A stretch of DNA of 64,000 nt. Source: Gemmatimonas phototrophica (GTDB lineage: Bacteria; Gemmatimonadota; Gemmatimonadetes; Gemmatimonadales; Gemmatimonadaceae). The translations under genes were made by a program, and so were the position numbers. Numbering within the stretch: position 1 is the first letter of the stretch; every line of letters starts with the position of its first letter. The stretch spans positions 744,001 through 808,000 of the forward strand of contig NZ_CP011454.1 in the NCBI RefSeq assembly GCF_000695095.2, read 5' to 3'. The notes beneath the pieces are model-generated. The model searched no databases. It had not been told where the DNA came from and saw only the letters and a list, made by a program, of their open reading frames with translations. This document shows positions 17,374 to 26,312 of the stretch, in pieces.

Positions 17374-20292
17374 TCAGCGCTTCCGCTGCCGGCTCACACC
17401 GTCTGCGGCTTTCGCGCGTCGCCAGCTCGCGCGGGTCCCCGGCTCCAGATCGCGCGCGGTCTCTCTTCTCATCGCGGCACGGAATGCGCCGTTGGTGCCG
17501 GCGACCACGGTGCCGTTTTGCCCCACGGCAAAAGCGGCCCCATTGGCGTTGGGTGCGGCCGATAGCGCCCACAGCAGATCGAGTGTGCCCGTGGTGAGCG
17601 TGCTCCACGTATTGCCGTTGTAGCGCAGCAGCAGACCGGCCGCGCCCGTGACATACAGGTCGTTCACGCTGGGGCCCCACACCGACGTCAGCACGCGCGT
17701 GCTCCCCACCTGCAGTGAATTCCACGCGTTGTTGGAGAACTGGTACGCCGCCCCCGCCGATCCCGAGCCGTTGCCACCAACGGTAAACACGTTGCCAATG
17801 CCCGTCAGCCACACGCCCGACAGTGTCCCGCTCCCGGCGGGGATGGCCAGCGGTGTCCAGGTGGCTCCGTTCCAGCGCAACACCGTCCCGTTCTCTCCTG
17901 TGGCTACGATCTCGCTGTTCGAGGCGCCAAAAATGGACCACAGGGGATTCGCGATACTCGCCACAAGGCTCCACGTGGTGCCGTTCCAGCGCGCCACTTC
18001 ACCTGCCCGCGTGGTGGCATAGACGTTGTTGCTGGCGTTCCCCCAGAGCGCGTAAATGCTGCTGGTGCTGGGGAAGGTCGTGGTCAGCCACGCCGATCCG
18101 TTCCAGCGCAGCATCGTCCCGTTTTCACCGGCGGCAAAGGCTTCAGCCGCTGAGAACGCCCAGACCGTGTTGAGGTGCGCCGTGGTGGGGGTGACCAGTC
18201 GGGTCCACGTGCTGCCATCCCACCGCCAGGTGAATCCGTACTCGCCCACGGCAAAGGCCGACGTGGGTGAGGCACTCCATACATCGAGCAGATCCGGAGC
18301 AATGTTGTTGGTGGTCCACGGTGTGCCACTGCGCACCACAATGCCCCGCTGTCCGCTGGCCCACACCCCGCCACTGCCATCGACGGTGACGCCATACAGT
18401 TTGGGCGCATAGGGGGTGGCCACAGCTGTCAGCGTGTTGCCATCGAGCTGTGCCACGCCGGCATCACCGACCAGAAAGCGGCGCCCTGCGTTGGCGGCAC
18501 TCCCGGCAATCTGGTAGAAGCTTCCCGTGATGCCGGCCGGAGGCACCAGGCCCCACGCGGTGCCATTGAAGCGCAACAGGGTGCCCGAGGCACCAACGGC
18601 GACCACATCGTTGGCGGTCACCCCGTGCACGCCAAAGAGATCTTCGTTGCTTGGCACCGTGACCGTGCTCCACACCGCACCGGTGCGGCGCAGTACCGTG
18701 CCTTCACCGCCCACGGCATACGCCACATTGTCGCCAGCCCACACGGCGTTGAGCGCCTGCGTGCTTCCGGAGGGTTCCGTGCTCCATGCCGTGCCGTTCC
18801 AGCGCAGCACCGTGCCGTTGGCGCCCGTGGCATACGCGGTGGTGCCGTTCTCCATCCACACGGCATACAGGTCACGCGTACTCCCCGAGGTCATGGCGCT
18901 CCACGACGTGCCGTCGAAGCGCACAATGCGTCCTCCCAGACCAACGGCGATCACGTTGTTCGCCGCCGCCGCGTGGACCGCGTAGAACGTGGTGCCATGC
19001 GTGCTTCCCAGCGTGCTCAGCGCCCATGTCGTGCCATTCCAGCGATACACATCGCCTACCGAGTTCACCGCGAAGGCCACGCCGACCTGCGGCGACACAA
19101 TGGAAATCACGTCTTCGTACAACGCGCCGGTGAGTCGCGACGCATTCCAGGTGCTGGCGAGGCGAGGCACCACGTTCACGGTAACCGTGTCGCGGCGCGT
19201 GGGATCCGCTACGAGCGACGCCGTGATCAGCGTGCTGCCCAACGTCACCCCGGTAACCACGCCCTGTGCATTCACGGTGGCCACTTGAGGGGCGCTTGAG
19301 TTCCACTGCAGAGCGGTGTTCACACCGGGGTCGGCTACCACCGTCGCGGTGAGCGTGGTGCTCGTGCCCGGATTGACCGCCACGCCTCGTTGCCCAATGG
19401 AGACCGCCGTGGTGCGGGGCGCCACGGTGATCGTACTCGTTGCCCGTCGGGTGGTATCGGCGGTGGACAGGACCGTGACCACGCTGGTCCCTACCGCGAG
19501 GGCGGTGACCAGTCCGGTGCTGCTCACCGACGCCACCGTCGGAGTGGCTGATCGCCAGGTAACCGTGGTGGGGAGCCCCGCATCGGCCGTCACGGTGGCG
19601 ACCAGCTGCCGCGTGTCGTTGATATTCAGCGTGGCGGTGGTTGGCGTAACGGTCACCGCACGTACCACCTGCACGACGTTGACGGTGGCGCTCGCCCGCA
19701 ACGTGGTGTCCACGGTGGAGAGCACCGTGATCTGGGCCGAGCCCTGCGCGACACCCGTGACGACCCCGGAGGCGGAGACGGTAACAATGTTGGTCGCGCT
19801 GCTGCGCCACGTGACGGTCGTGGCGAGCCCCGGATCGATGACCAGGGTGGCCGTCATGGGCGCGGATTGCCCTGTGCCGATATTCACCACGGTAGGGGAA
19901 ATGGCAATGGTGCGCGCCGGCTGCACCACCACCAAGGCGGTCCCGCTGACCGCGCTGTTGGCGGTACTGGTGGCGCGAATCGTGGCGGTGCCACTGCCCA
20001 CACCGGTCACCACCCCGGTGCTGCTGACATTCGCGACGGCTGGCAGATCCGAACTCCAGGTCACGGTGGTGGCCGCACCCGCGGCGGCGTCCACCAGCGC
20101 ACTCAGCGTCTGCGTTTCTCCCACCCGCACCGTCGCGGTGCTCGGCGTAATCGTCACGCTCCGTACGGTGGGGGGCGGTGGCGGGGTGACCCCGCCTCCG
20201 TCACCACCACCACCACAGGCGCTTACACCAACGGACAGTACGGCACAGGCACACACAACGGCCCAACGGAACCGCGGGGAGGACGGGACCAT
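17374..20292 (-). CDS. Giant lipoprotein: four Big_2 domains followed by a beta-propeller region (paralogue)
   Basis: A 972-residue paralogue of the neighbouring 1255-residue lipoprotein. The lipobox is GVSAC, followed by a Gly tract and a Pro tract. I count four Big_2 domains (about residues 40-375), each ending with a segment like TGVVTGVGSGTATIRATS, then the same propeller type with FDGTSW and RWNGTTW blades. The domain junction sequence, with SRLTGALYEDVIS, closely matches SRLGGALHEDVVS in the neighbour. This shows the pair arose by duplication and that the Ig-repeat number has since changed. The C-terminus is again basic. Export and lipid anchoring are well supported; the function is unknown. 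Confidence 0.9.
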   Translation of the reverse strand: MVPSSPRFRWAVVCACAVLSVGVSACGGGGDGGGVTPPPPPTVRSVTITPSTATVRVGETQTLSALVDAAAGAATTVTWSSDLPAVANVSSTGVVTGVGSGTATIRATSTANSAVSGTALVVVQPARTIAISPTVVNIGTGQSAPMTATLVIDPGLATTVTWRSSATNIVTVSASGVVTGVAQGSAQITVLSTVDTTLRASATVNVVQVVRAVTVTPTTATLNINDTRQLVATVTADAGLPTTVTWRSATPTVASVSSTGLVTALAVGTSVVTVLSTADTTRRATSTITVAPRTTAVSIGQRGVAVNPGTSTTLTATVVADPGVNTALQWNSSAPQVATVNAQGVVTGVTLGSTLITASLVADPTRRDTVTVNVVPRLASTWNASRLTGALYEDVISIVSPQVGVAFAVNSVGDVYRWNGTTWALSTLGSTHGTTFYAVHAAAANNVIAVGLGGRIVRFDGTSWSAMTSGSTRDLYAVWMENGTTAYATGANGTVLRWNGTAWSTEPSGSTQALNAVWAGDNVAYAVGGEGTVLRRTGAVWSTVTVPSNEDLFGVHGVTANDVVAVGASGTLLRFNGTAWGLVPPAGITGSFYQIAGSAANAGRRFLVGDAGVAQLDGNTLTAVATPYAPKLYGVTVDGSGGVWASGQRGIVVRSGTPWTTNNIAPDLLDVWSASPTSAFAVGEYGFTWRWDGSTWTRLVTPTTAHLNTVWAFSAAEAFAAGENGTMLRWNGSAWLTTTFPSTSSIYALWGNASNNVYATTRAGEVARWNGTTWSLVASIANPLWSIFGASNSEIVATGENGTVLRWNGATWTPLAIPAGSGTLSGVWLTGIGNVFTVGGNGSGSAGAAYQFSNNAWNSLQVGSTRVLTSVWGPSVNDLYVTGAAGLLLRYNGNTWSTLTTGTLDLLWALSAAPNANGAAFAVGQNGTVVAGTNGAFRAAMRRETARDLEPGTRASWRRAKAADGVSRQRKR

Positions 20293-20323
20293 GACCAGAT
20301 CGTGAAATGAGAAAGCGGGTCGG

Positions 20324-22228
20324 TCAGGCCGGCGGCCCCACCGTTGAAAACTCCTGCGTGACGTTTCGCGGCGCCGTCATGGCCGCCGGATTGAGAATGT
20401 CATCGAGCTGGGCACGGGTCAGCAACCCCCGCTCCAACACGATCTCAAAGACCCCGCGTCCGCTGGCCAGCGCCGTGCGCGCTACGTCTGTTGCTGCTTC
20501 ATAACCAATCACCGGCACCAGCGCTGTCACGATGCCGATGGAATGCTCCACAAAGTGACGCATCCGGTCCGCATTGGCTGTGATCCCGGTGACACATCGT
20601 TCCCGTAATACCAGGCAGGCGTTGCGCAACATGTCGATGCCGCGCAACAGACGATAGGCAATGATCGGTTCAAAGGCGTTGAGCTGCAGCTGTCCCGCCT
20701 CCGCCGCCATCGTGACGGTCACGTCGCCGCCGATCACTTCAAAGCACACCTGATTGACCACCTCCGGAATCACCGGATTCACCTTGCCGGGCATGATCGA
20801 CGACCCGGGCTGCATGGCCGGCAGGTTGATTTCGCCAAACCCGGCCCGCGGGCCCGACGACAACAGGCGCAGGTCGTTACAGATCTTGGAGAGCTTGGTG
20901 GCGGTCCGCTTCATGACGCCGGAGAGCTGCACAAACGCGCCGGTATCGCTGGTGGCTTCCACGAGATCGGGCGCCGTGAGCACCGGGACTTCGGAAATGC
21001 GGGTGAGATGTGCTGCCACCAGCTCGGCGTATCCTGGCGGCGCGTTGATGCCGGTCCCGATGGCGGTGGCGCCCAGATTGATCTCACGAATGAGCAGCTG
21101 CGCCTCGGCGAGCCGGTCCACGTCTTCGCGCAGGGTGTGCGCGAAGGCCATGAACTCCTGCCCCAGCGTCATGGGCACGGCGTCCTGCATCTGGGTACGC
21201 CCCATCTTGATGAGCGGCGCGAACTCCACCCCCTTCACCTCGAACGCATCACTCAGGCGACTCAGTTCGGCGCGAAAGGTGGCGAGGCTCTTGTGCAACG
21301 CCACCCGCACGGCCGTGGGATACACGTCGTTGGTGGACTGACTGAGATTCACATGATCGTTGGGGCCGATGACCTCGTAGTCGCCGCGTGACGCGTTGCA
21401 CAGCTCCAGCGCCCGATTGGCAATGACTTCGTTGGCGTTCATGTTGGTGCTTGTCCCGGCACCACCCTGAATCATGTCCACCAGGAAGTGCTCGTGATGC
21501 CGGCCGGCACGGATCTCCCGGGCGGCGCGCACAATGACGTCGCACTTGTCCTGCTCCAGCAGCCCCAGTTCCTGATTGGTGACCGCAGCGGCTTCCTTGA
21601 CGGCCGCGAGCGCTTCAATGAGCACCGGGAATTCGCGCAGCGGGATACCGGTAATGGGGAAGTTCTCGAGCGCCCGCAGCGTCTGCACGCCGTAGAGTGC
21701 TTCAAAGGGGACGTCCCGTTCGCCCAGCAGGTCATGTTCCTTGCGGGTGCGATTTCCGCCAAACCCGAGGGTGCGTCCGCGTCCTACCAGTGTGGCATCG
21801 GCGCGGCGGAGCCGGGCGGAGATGGCGCGGGCGGCCTTGGCCACGAGTGCGGCGTAGAGTTGCGGGGCTTCGCGGGTAATGTCGTCGAGCTGCGCGCGGG
21901 TGAGCATCACGCAGGAGCCCGGCATGATGACACGTGCCGTGGTGCCGTGATTGCTGTCGTCGAGCAGGAGCCCTTCGCCCACGGCTTCCCCCGGGCCGAG
22001 GGTCACGAGACGGGTGGAACGTCCGTCGGCGGCCTTTTCAATGGCCACCGCCCCACTCAGCAGGATGGCGAAACGCTGCCGGCTGTCCCCCTCGTTGAAA
22101 ATGGTCTCGTCCGCGGCGAGCTCCTGCGGCGTGACGTGGCGGGCGAGCTTCCAAAGATGCGCGTCAGTGAATCCCTCGAGAAACGAGGTCTCGCGCAGCT
22201 GATCGGCGATTTTGGCCGGAAGGGGCAT
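20324..22228 (-). CDS. aspA: Aspartate ammonia-lyase with N-terminal cyclic-nucleotide-binding domain
   Basis: The C-terminal 470 residues form an aspartase, which converts L-aspartate to fumarate and ammonia. The fumarase/aspartase signature GSSIMPGKVNP is intact, as are the substrate loop GGAGTSTNMNANEVIANRA and SQSTNDVYPTA. Residues 15-145 are an added domain of the cNMP-binding (CRP-like) fold: NEGDSRQRFAILLSGAVAIE, then LGPGEAVGEGLLLDDSNHGTTARV. That fits the phosphate-binding cassette region, but the Arg/Glu pair of true cAMP binders is not clearly conserved. Normal aspartases have about 470-480 residues. The fusion suggests allosteric control by a nucleotide or another small ligand, which is inference. 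Transcribed divergently from a glycosylasparaginase that would generate aspartate. Confidence 0.93.
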   Translation of the reverse strand: MPLPAKIADQLRETSFLEGFTDAHLWKLARHVTPQELAADETIFNEGDSRQRFAILLSGAVAIEKAADGRSTRLVTLGPGEAVGEGLLLDDSNHGTTARVIMPGSCVMLTRAQLDDITREAPQLYAALVAKAARAISARLRRADATLVGRGRTLGFGGNRTRKEHDLLGERDVPFEALYGVQTLRALENFPITGIPLREFPVLIEALAAVKEAAAVTNQELGLLEQDKCDVIVRAAREIRAGRHHEHFLVDMIQGGAGTSTNMNANEVIANRALELCNASRGDYEVIGPNDHVNLSQSTNDVYPTAVRVALHKSLATFRAELSRLSDAFEVKGVEFAPLIKMGRTQMQDAVPMTLGQEFMAFAHTLREDVDRLAEAQLLIREINLGATAIGTGINAPPGYAELVAAHLTRISEVPVLTAPDLVEATSDTGAFVQLSGVMKRTATKLSKICNDLRLLSSGPRAGFGEINLPAMQPGSSIMPGKVNPVIPEVVNQVCFEVIGGDVTVTMAAEAGQLQLNAFEPIIAYRLLRGIDMLRNACLVLRERCVTGITANADRMRHFVEHSIGIVTALVPVIGYEAATDVARTALASGRGVFEIVLERGLLTRAQLDDILNPAAMTAPRNVTQEFSTVGPPA

Positions 22229-22525
22229 AGGTGGGGTGGTGGGGACGGGGTACGGCAGGGGACAGCGTGGTGGGGCGGGGAATGATGGCAGATGGCAGCC
22301 ACACAGATGGCAGTTGGCAGGAACAGCAGTGTATTGCTCCCTGCCGTCTGGGTGGCTGCCGTCTGCCTCCTGCAGTTACCGGTCCATCAGCAGGCACAAG
22401 AACTATCCACTCAACTATCCACTGAATAGACGTCCCTGCCGCCCCACTCGCCACAGCGCCAATTGTTCGGTATCGTCGGAGGTCCTCATACCACCACGCC
22501 AACCGTCCCAGTTCCGGAATTGCTC
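22229..22525. repeat. Divergent promoter region with a family 4 GGCAG hairpin
   Basis: Between the aspartase and glycosylasparaginase starts lies an imperfect inverted repeat. The left arm is at 22284-22321 with GATGGCAGCCACACAGATGG and the right arm at 22339-22368 with CTGCCGTCTGGGTGGCTGCC. The same words recur at 34.5 and 40.55 kb. A short duplicated word, ACTATCCACTGAA / ACTATCCACTCA, lies at 22403-22428. No clear promoter boxes were found. Confidence 0.6.
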
Positions 22526-23569
22526 ATGACCGTGTCCCGTCGCGATTTCCTTGAACGCTCCGCCCTGCTGGCGGCGGCCGGTTTTGTCCCGCGGTCGTTG
22601 GAGGCCGAGACGGTGGCATCGGTGGCGGCGCCGGTGGGGGCCCCGTTTCGCGGGCGCCCCTGCGTGGTCTCGTCCTCGAACGGCATTCGCGGCGTGAAGG
22701 TGGCCTACGACAAGATGCTCGCGGGTGAGGATCCGCTGGACGCCGCCATTGCAGGGGTGAATATCCAGGAGCTCGACCCCAACGATCAATCGGTGGGGCT
22801 GGGTGGGTTGCCCAATGAGGAGGGGGTGGTGCAGCTCGACGCCTCCTGCATGCACGGCCCCACGAAGCGGGCGGGGAGCGTGGCGTGCATTGAAGGCATT
22901 GCCACCCCGTCGCTGGTGGCCAAGGCGGTCATGGACTACACCGACCACGTCATGCTCGTGGGGGAGGGGGCCACACGCTTTGCCCGCGCCATGGGCTTCA
23001 AGGAGCAGAACCTGCTCACGGAAAAGTCCCGGCAGGACTGGATGCGATGGAAGTCGCGCCTCAACGCCAGCGATGCCTGGCTCGACCACAACGACGACAT
23101 CAAGATCAAGTTCACCACGGGCACGATCAACATGAACGCGGTGACCGCGGCCGGCGACCTGGGCTCGGTGACGACCACCAGTGGTATGGCCTGGAAGGTG
23201 CCGGGGCGCATTGGCGATTCGCCTATTGTCGGGGCCGGGCAGTACTGCGACAACACGGTCGGGGCGGCGGGGAGCACGGGGCGGGGTGAGGCCAATATCA
23301 AGACCTGCGCGTCGTTCCTCATTGTGGAGTTCATGCGCCAGGGGATGGCGCCGCAGGCGGCCTGCCTCAAGGCCCTGGAGCGGGTGGTGGCCATGACCGA
23401 GACCCGCCTCCTGGGGCCGGGTGGGCGCCCACGCTTTGACCTCGAGTTCTACGCCCTCACCAAGAGCGGCGACTTCGGGGGCGCGACGCTGTACTCCGGC
23501 GGCAAGTTCGCGGTGTGCGACGAACGCGGGGCGCGACTGGAGACGGCGGCGTACCTGTACCAGCGCTGA
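22526..23569 (+). CDS. Tat-exported N4-(beta-N-acetylglucosaminyl)-L-asparaginase
   Basis: A 347-residue Ntn-hydrolase of the glycosylasparaginase family, which cleaves the bond between N-acetylglucosamine and asparagine to give aspartate. The N-terminus is a twin-arginine signal (SRRDFLERSALLAAAGF), so it is exported folded. The self-cleavage region is KFTTGTINMNAV, with the Thr after Gly as the expected nucleophile. It is followed by the family-conserved GRIGDSPIVGAGQYCDN and GSTGRGE. The start at 22526 is chosen because it begins right at the Tat signal; an in-frame ATG at 22463 would bury it. Divergent from the aspartase, with which it could form a path from glyco-asparagine to fumarate. 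Confidence 0.92.
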   Translation: MTVSRRDFLERSALLAAAGFVPRSLEAETVASVAAPVGAPFRGRPCVVSSSNGIRGVKVAYDKMLAGEDPLDAAIAGVNIQELDPNDQSVGLGGLPNEEGVVQLDASCMHGPTKRAGSVACIEGIATPSLVAKAVMDYTDHVMLVGEGATRFARAMGFKEQNLLTEKSRQDWMRWKSRLNASDAWLDHNDDIKIKFTTGTINMNAVTAAGDLGSVTTTSGMAWKVPGRIGDSPIVGAGQYCDNTVGAAGSTGRGEANIKTCASFLIVEFMRQGMAPQAACLKALERVVAMTETRLLGPGGRPRFDLEFYALTKSGDFGGATLYSGGKFAVCDERGARLETAAYLYQR

Positions 23570-23863
23570 CCGTCGGTGCGCGGGTCGGCCGGCCGCGGGA
23601 CGCGGCCCGCCTCCGGTGGCACCGGGATGAGAGGTGAGAGGTGGACGTGAGAGCGTTGCGAGCCCCGAGGTGCGATGGATATCGACGGTGAGCGGCGAGA
23701 TGACCACGACGATGAGAGGTGCGGGTGCTGGCGTCCGCCGAACTGCACGAGCGGATCGGGTCCGAGTGAGCCGGCGCCGGCCGACGCGCCGGGGCTCTGC
23801 CCGGGCCGGGCCGCCGAGCCACGAAGCCGCCAGTCCACCGTCGAGACTGATTAAATTGCCGGA
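23570..23863. repeat. Intergenic region with one arm of family 2
   Basis: Bases 23630-23735 contain one arm of repeat family 2: GAGAGCGTTGCGAG, then GAGGTGCGATGGATATCGAC, then GACGATGAGAGGTGCGGGTG. No second arm is seen, so this copy is truncated. The last 100 bases are plain GC-rich sequence and must include the leuS promoter. AATTGCCGGA precedes the leuS start. Confidence 0.65.
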
Positions 23864-26296
23864 ATGTCCGAAATCGACGCCCCCACGCCGTACCTCCCGT
23901 CTGCCGTTGAGCCCAAGTGGCAGGCGCGCTGGACCGAACGCGGCACCAATACCGCCAAGCTCGACGCGCCCGCAAATCCGTTCTACGCGCTCATGATGTT
24001 CCCCTACCCCAGCGCCGAAGGGCTGCATGTGGGGAACCTCTTCGCGTTCACCGGGAGCGACATCTCCGCCCGCTTCCACCGGCTGCTCGGCCACGACGTC
24101 TTCCAGCCGCTTGGCTTCGATGCCTTTGGCATTCACTCGGAGAACTACGCGCTCAAGGTGGGGGCCCACCCCATGGAGCTCACGCCCAAGAACGTCGCCA
24201 ACTTCACGCGACAGCTTGGACGCGCCGGCTTCATGGTGGACTGGAACCAGAAAGTCGATACCTCGCGCCCCGACTACTACAAGTGGACGCAGTGGGTCTT
24301 CCTGCAGCTGCACAAGCAGGGACTCGCGTACAAGAAAGCCGCCGCCGTGAACTGGTGCCCCACCGACAAGACGGTGCTCGCCAACGAACAGGTGGAGAAC
24401 GGACTTTGCGAACGGTGTGGCACGGCGGTGGAGCAGCGCTTCCTCGAGCAGTGGTTCTTCCGCATCTCCGAGTACGCGCCGCGCCTGCTGGCCAACCTCG
24501 ATTGGCTCGACTGGTCGCACGTGACGCGCCAGGCGCAGCGCAACTGGATTGGCAAGTCGGAAGGCGCCGAGCTCACCTTCAGTATTGCCGGACACGATGC
24601 GTCGGTGACGGTGTTTACGACGCGCGCTGATACGATTTACGGCGCCACGTATCTCGTGCTCGCACCAGAGCATCCGCTTGTGGGCGCGCTCACGAGCGAT
24701 GCGCAGCGCGACGCAGTGGCGCAGTACGTCGATGCCACCAAGAAGCAGGACCTCATTTCGCGCAAGAGCAGCAAGGAGAAGACCGGCGTCTTCACCGGCG
24801 CGTACGCCGTGAATCCGGCAACGGGACAGAATATTCCCGTGTGGATTGCCGACTACGTGCTCATGGAGTACGGCACCGGCGCCATCATGGCCGTGCCGGG
24901 ACACGACGAGCGCGACTTCGAATTCGCGCAGGTATTCAACCTGCCCATCGTGCGTGTCGTGGCGGGTCCCGACGATCACGCCGACACGCCGCTCGGCGAC
25001 AGCGCCTTCACCGACGATGAGCAGGGCCGGCTGGTGAACTCGGGCGAGTTCGACGGACTCGCGGTGCAGGACGCCAAGCGCACCGTTACCACGTGGCTCG
25101 AAGGCCAGCAGCATGCGAAGGCGGTAACGAACTTTCGCCTGCACGACTGGTGCATCTCGCGGCAGCGCTACTGGGGCCCCCCCATTCCCATCATCTACTG
25201 CGATGACTGCGGCGCCGTGCCGGTGCCCGAGTCACAGCTGCCGGTGGAATTGCCGTTCATTCCCGACTTCAAGCCGGATGACAGCGGCATCTCGCCGCTC
25301 GCCCGTCACGAAGAGTGGTACCGCGTGCCCTGTCCCACCTGCAGCAAGCCGGCCCGCCGCGAAACCGACGTGAGCGATACGTTCCTCGATAGCGCCTGGT
25401 ACTTCCTGCGCTATCCGAGTGCCAACAACAGTGACGTGCCGTTCGATGCCGCCCGCACCCAGACGTGGCTGCCGGTCAACTCGTACATTGGCGGCAACGA
25501 ACATGCCGTGCTGCACCTGTTGTACTCGCGCTTCATCACCATGGTGCTGAAGGACGGCGGCTTCATTGATTTCGAAGAGCCGTTCACACGCTTTCGCGCG
25601 CACGGCATGATCATCCGTGAAGGCGCGAAGATGTCGAAGTCGAAAGGCAACGTCATCAACCCCGACGTGTACATGGAAGAGTGGGGCGCCGATGCGTTCC
25701 GCATGTATCTCATGTTCCTCGGCCCGTACGAGGAAGGCGGCGATTTCCGCGATCAGGGCATCAGTGGCGTGCGTCGCTACCTCGACCGCCTCTGGACGTC
25801 TGTGCGTGACGCCACCACCGAGGGTGCCCCCGATGCGGACGTGTTGCGCAAGCTGCATCGCACCATCAAAAAGGTAGGCGAAGACACGGCCAATCTGGCC
25901 TACAACACCGCCATCGCCGCCATGATGGAGTATCTCAACGCGGTACGGCGCAGCGACCGGGTGCCGCATCGTGATGAGGTGTTGTCGCTGGTGCAGCTCA
26001 CCGCCGCGTATGCGCCGCACCTGGCCGAGGAATGCTGGGAGCAGCTCGGGCACATCGGGAGCGTCTTCGACGCCGGCTGGCCCACGTTCGATCCGGCCAT
26101 GCTGCTGGACAACGAAGTGGACCTCGTGGTGCAGGTCAACGGCAAGGTTCGTGGCAAGATCCGCGTGGCGGTGGAAATTACGCAGGACGCGGCGATGGCT
26201 CTCGCCTTGGCTGACGAGGGCGTCGCGCGCTTTGTGACCAGCGAGATCAAGAAGGTGATTTTCGTCCCCAAGCGCTTGTTGAATATCGTCGTGTGA
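23864..26296 (+). CDS. leuS: Leucyl-tRNA synthetase
   Basis: An essential class I aminoacyl-tRNA synthetase that charges tRNA(Leu). The 810-residue protein has the HIGH-type motif as HVGN at residue 55, the inserted CP1 editing domain (the TTRADTIYGATYLVLAPEHP region), the WCISRQRYWGPPIPIIYC segment and KMSKS at Lys589. A zinc-binding-like pair of CxxC motifs is visible (WCPTDKT and CERCG). The C-terminal anticodon-binding and tail domain is complete, ending in KKVIFVPKRLLNIVV. The length is typical for bacteria. The histidine kinase gene follows after 16 bases, an unusual neighbour for leuS. Confidence 0.98.
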   Translation: MSEIDAPTPYLPSAVEPKWQARWTERGTNTAKLDAPANPFYALMMFPYPSAEGLHVGNLFAFTGSDISARFHRLLGHDVFQPLGFDAFGIHSENYALKVGAHPMELTPKNVANFTRQLGRAGFMVDWNQKVDTSRPDYYKWTQWVFLQLHKQGLAYKKAAAVNWCPTDKTVLANEQVENGLCERCGTAVEQRFLEQWFFRISEYAPRLLANLDWLDWSHVTRQAQRNWIGKSEGAELTFSIAGHDASVTVFTTRADTIYGATYLVLAPEHPLVGALTSDAQRDAVAQYVDATKKQDLISRKSSKEKTGVFTGAYAVNPATGQNIPVWIADYVLMEYGTGAIMAVPGHDERDFEFAQVFNLPIVRVVAGPDDHADTPLGDSAFTDDEQGRLVNSGEFDGLAVQDAKRTVTTWLEGQQHAKAVTNFRLHDWCISRQRYWGPPIPIIYCDDCGAVPVPESQLPVELPFIPDFKPDDSGISPLARHEEWYRVPCPTCSKPARRETDVSDTFLDSAWYFLRYPSANNSDVPFDAARTQTWLPVNSYIGGNEHAVLHLLYSRFITMVLKDGGFIDFEEPFTRFRAHGMIIREGAKMSKSKGNVINPDVYMEEWGADAFRMYLMFLGPYEEGGDFRDQGISGVRRYLDRLWTSVRDATTEGAPDADVLRKLHRTIKKVGEDTANLAYNTAIAAMMEYLNAVRRSDRVPHRDEVLSLVQLTAAYAPHLAEECWEQLGHIGSVFDAGWPTFDPAMLLDNEVDLVVQVNGKVRGKIRVAVEITQDAAMALALADEGVARFVTSEIKKVIFVPKRLLNIVV

Positions 26297-26312
26297 CCTT
26301 CGCCCTCCACCG

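Noticed and set aside
22415-25144. 909-codon minus-strand frame across the glycosylasparaginase and leuS
   Set aside because: The two sense genes have intact catalytic motifs throughout; the antisense frame is open only because of codon bias in GC-rich DNA.
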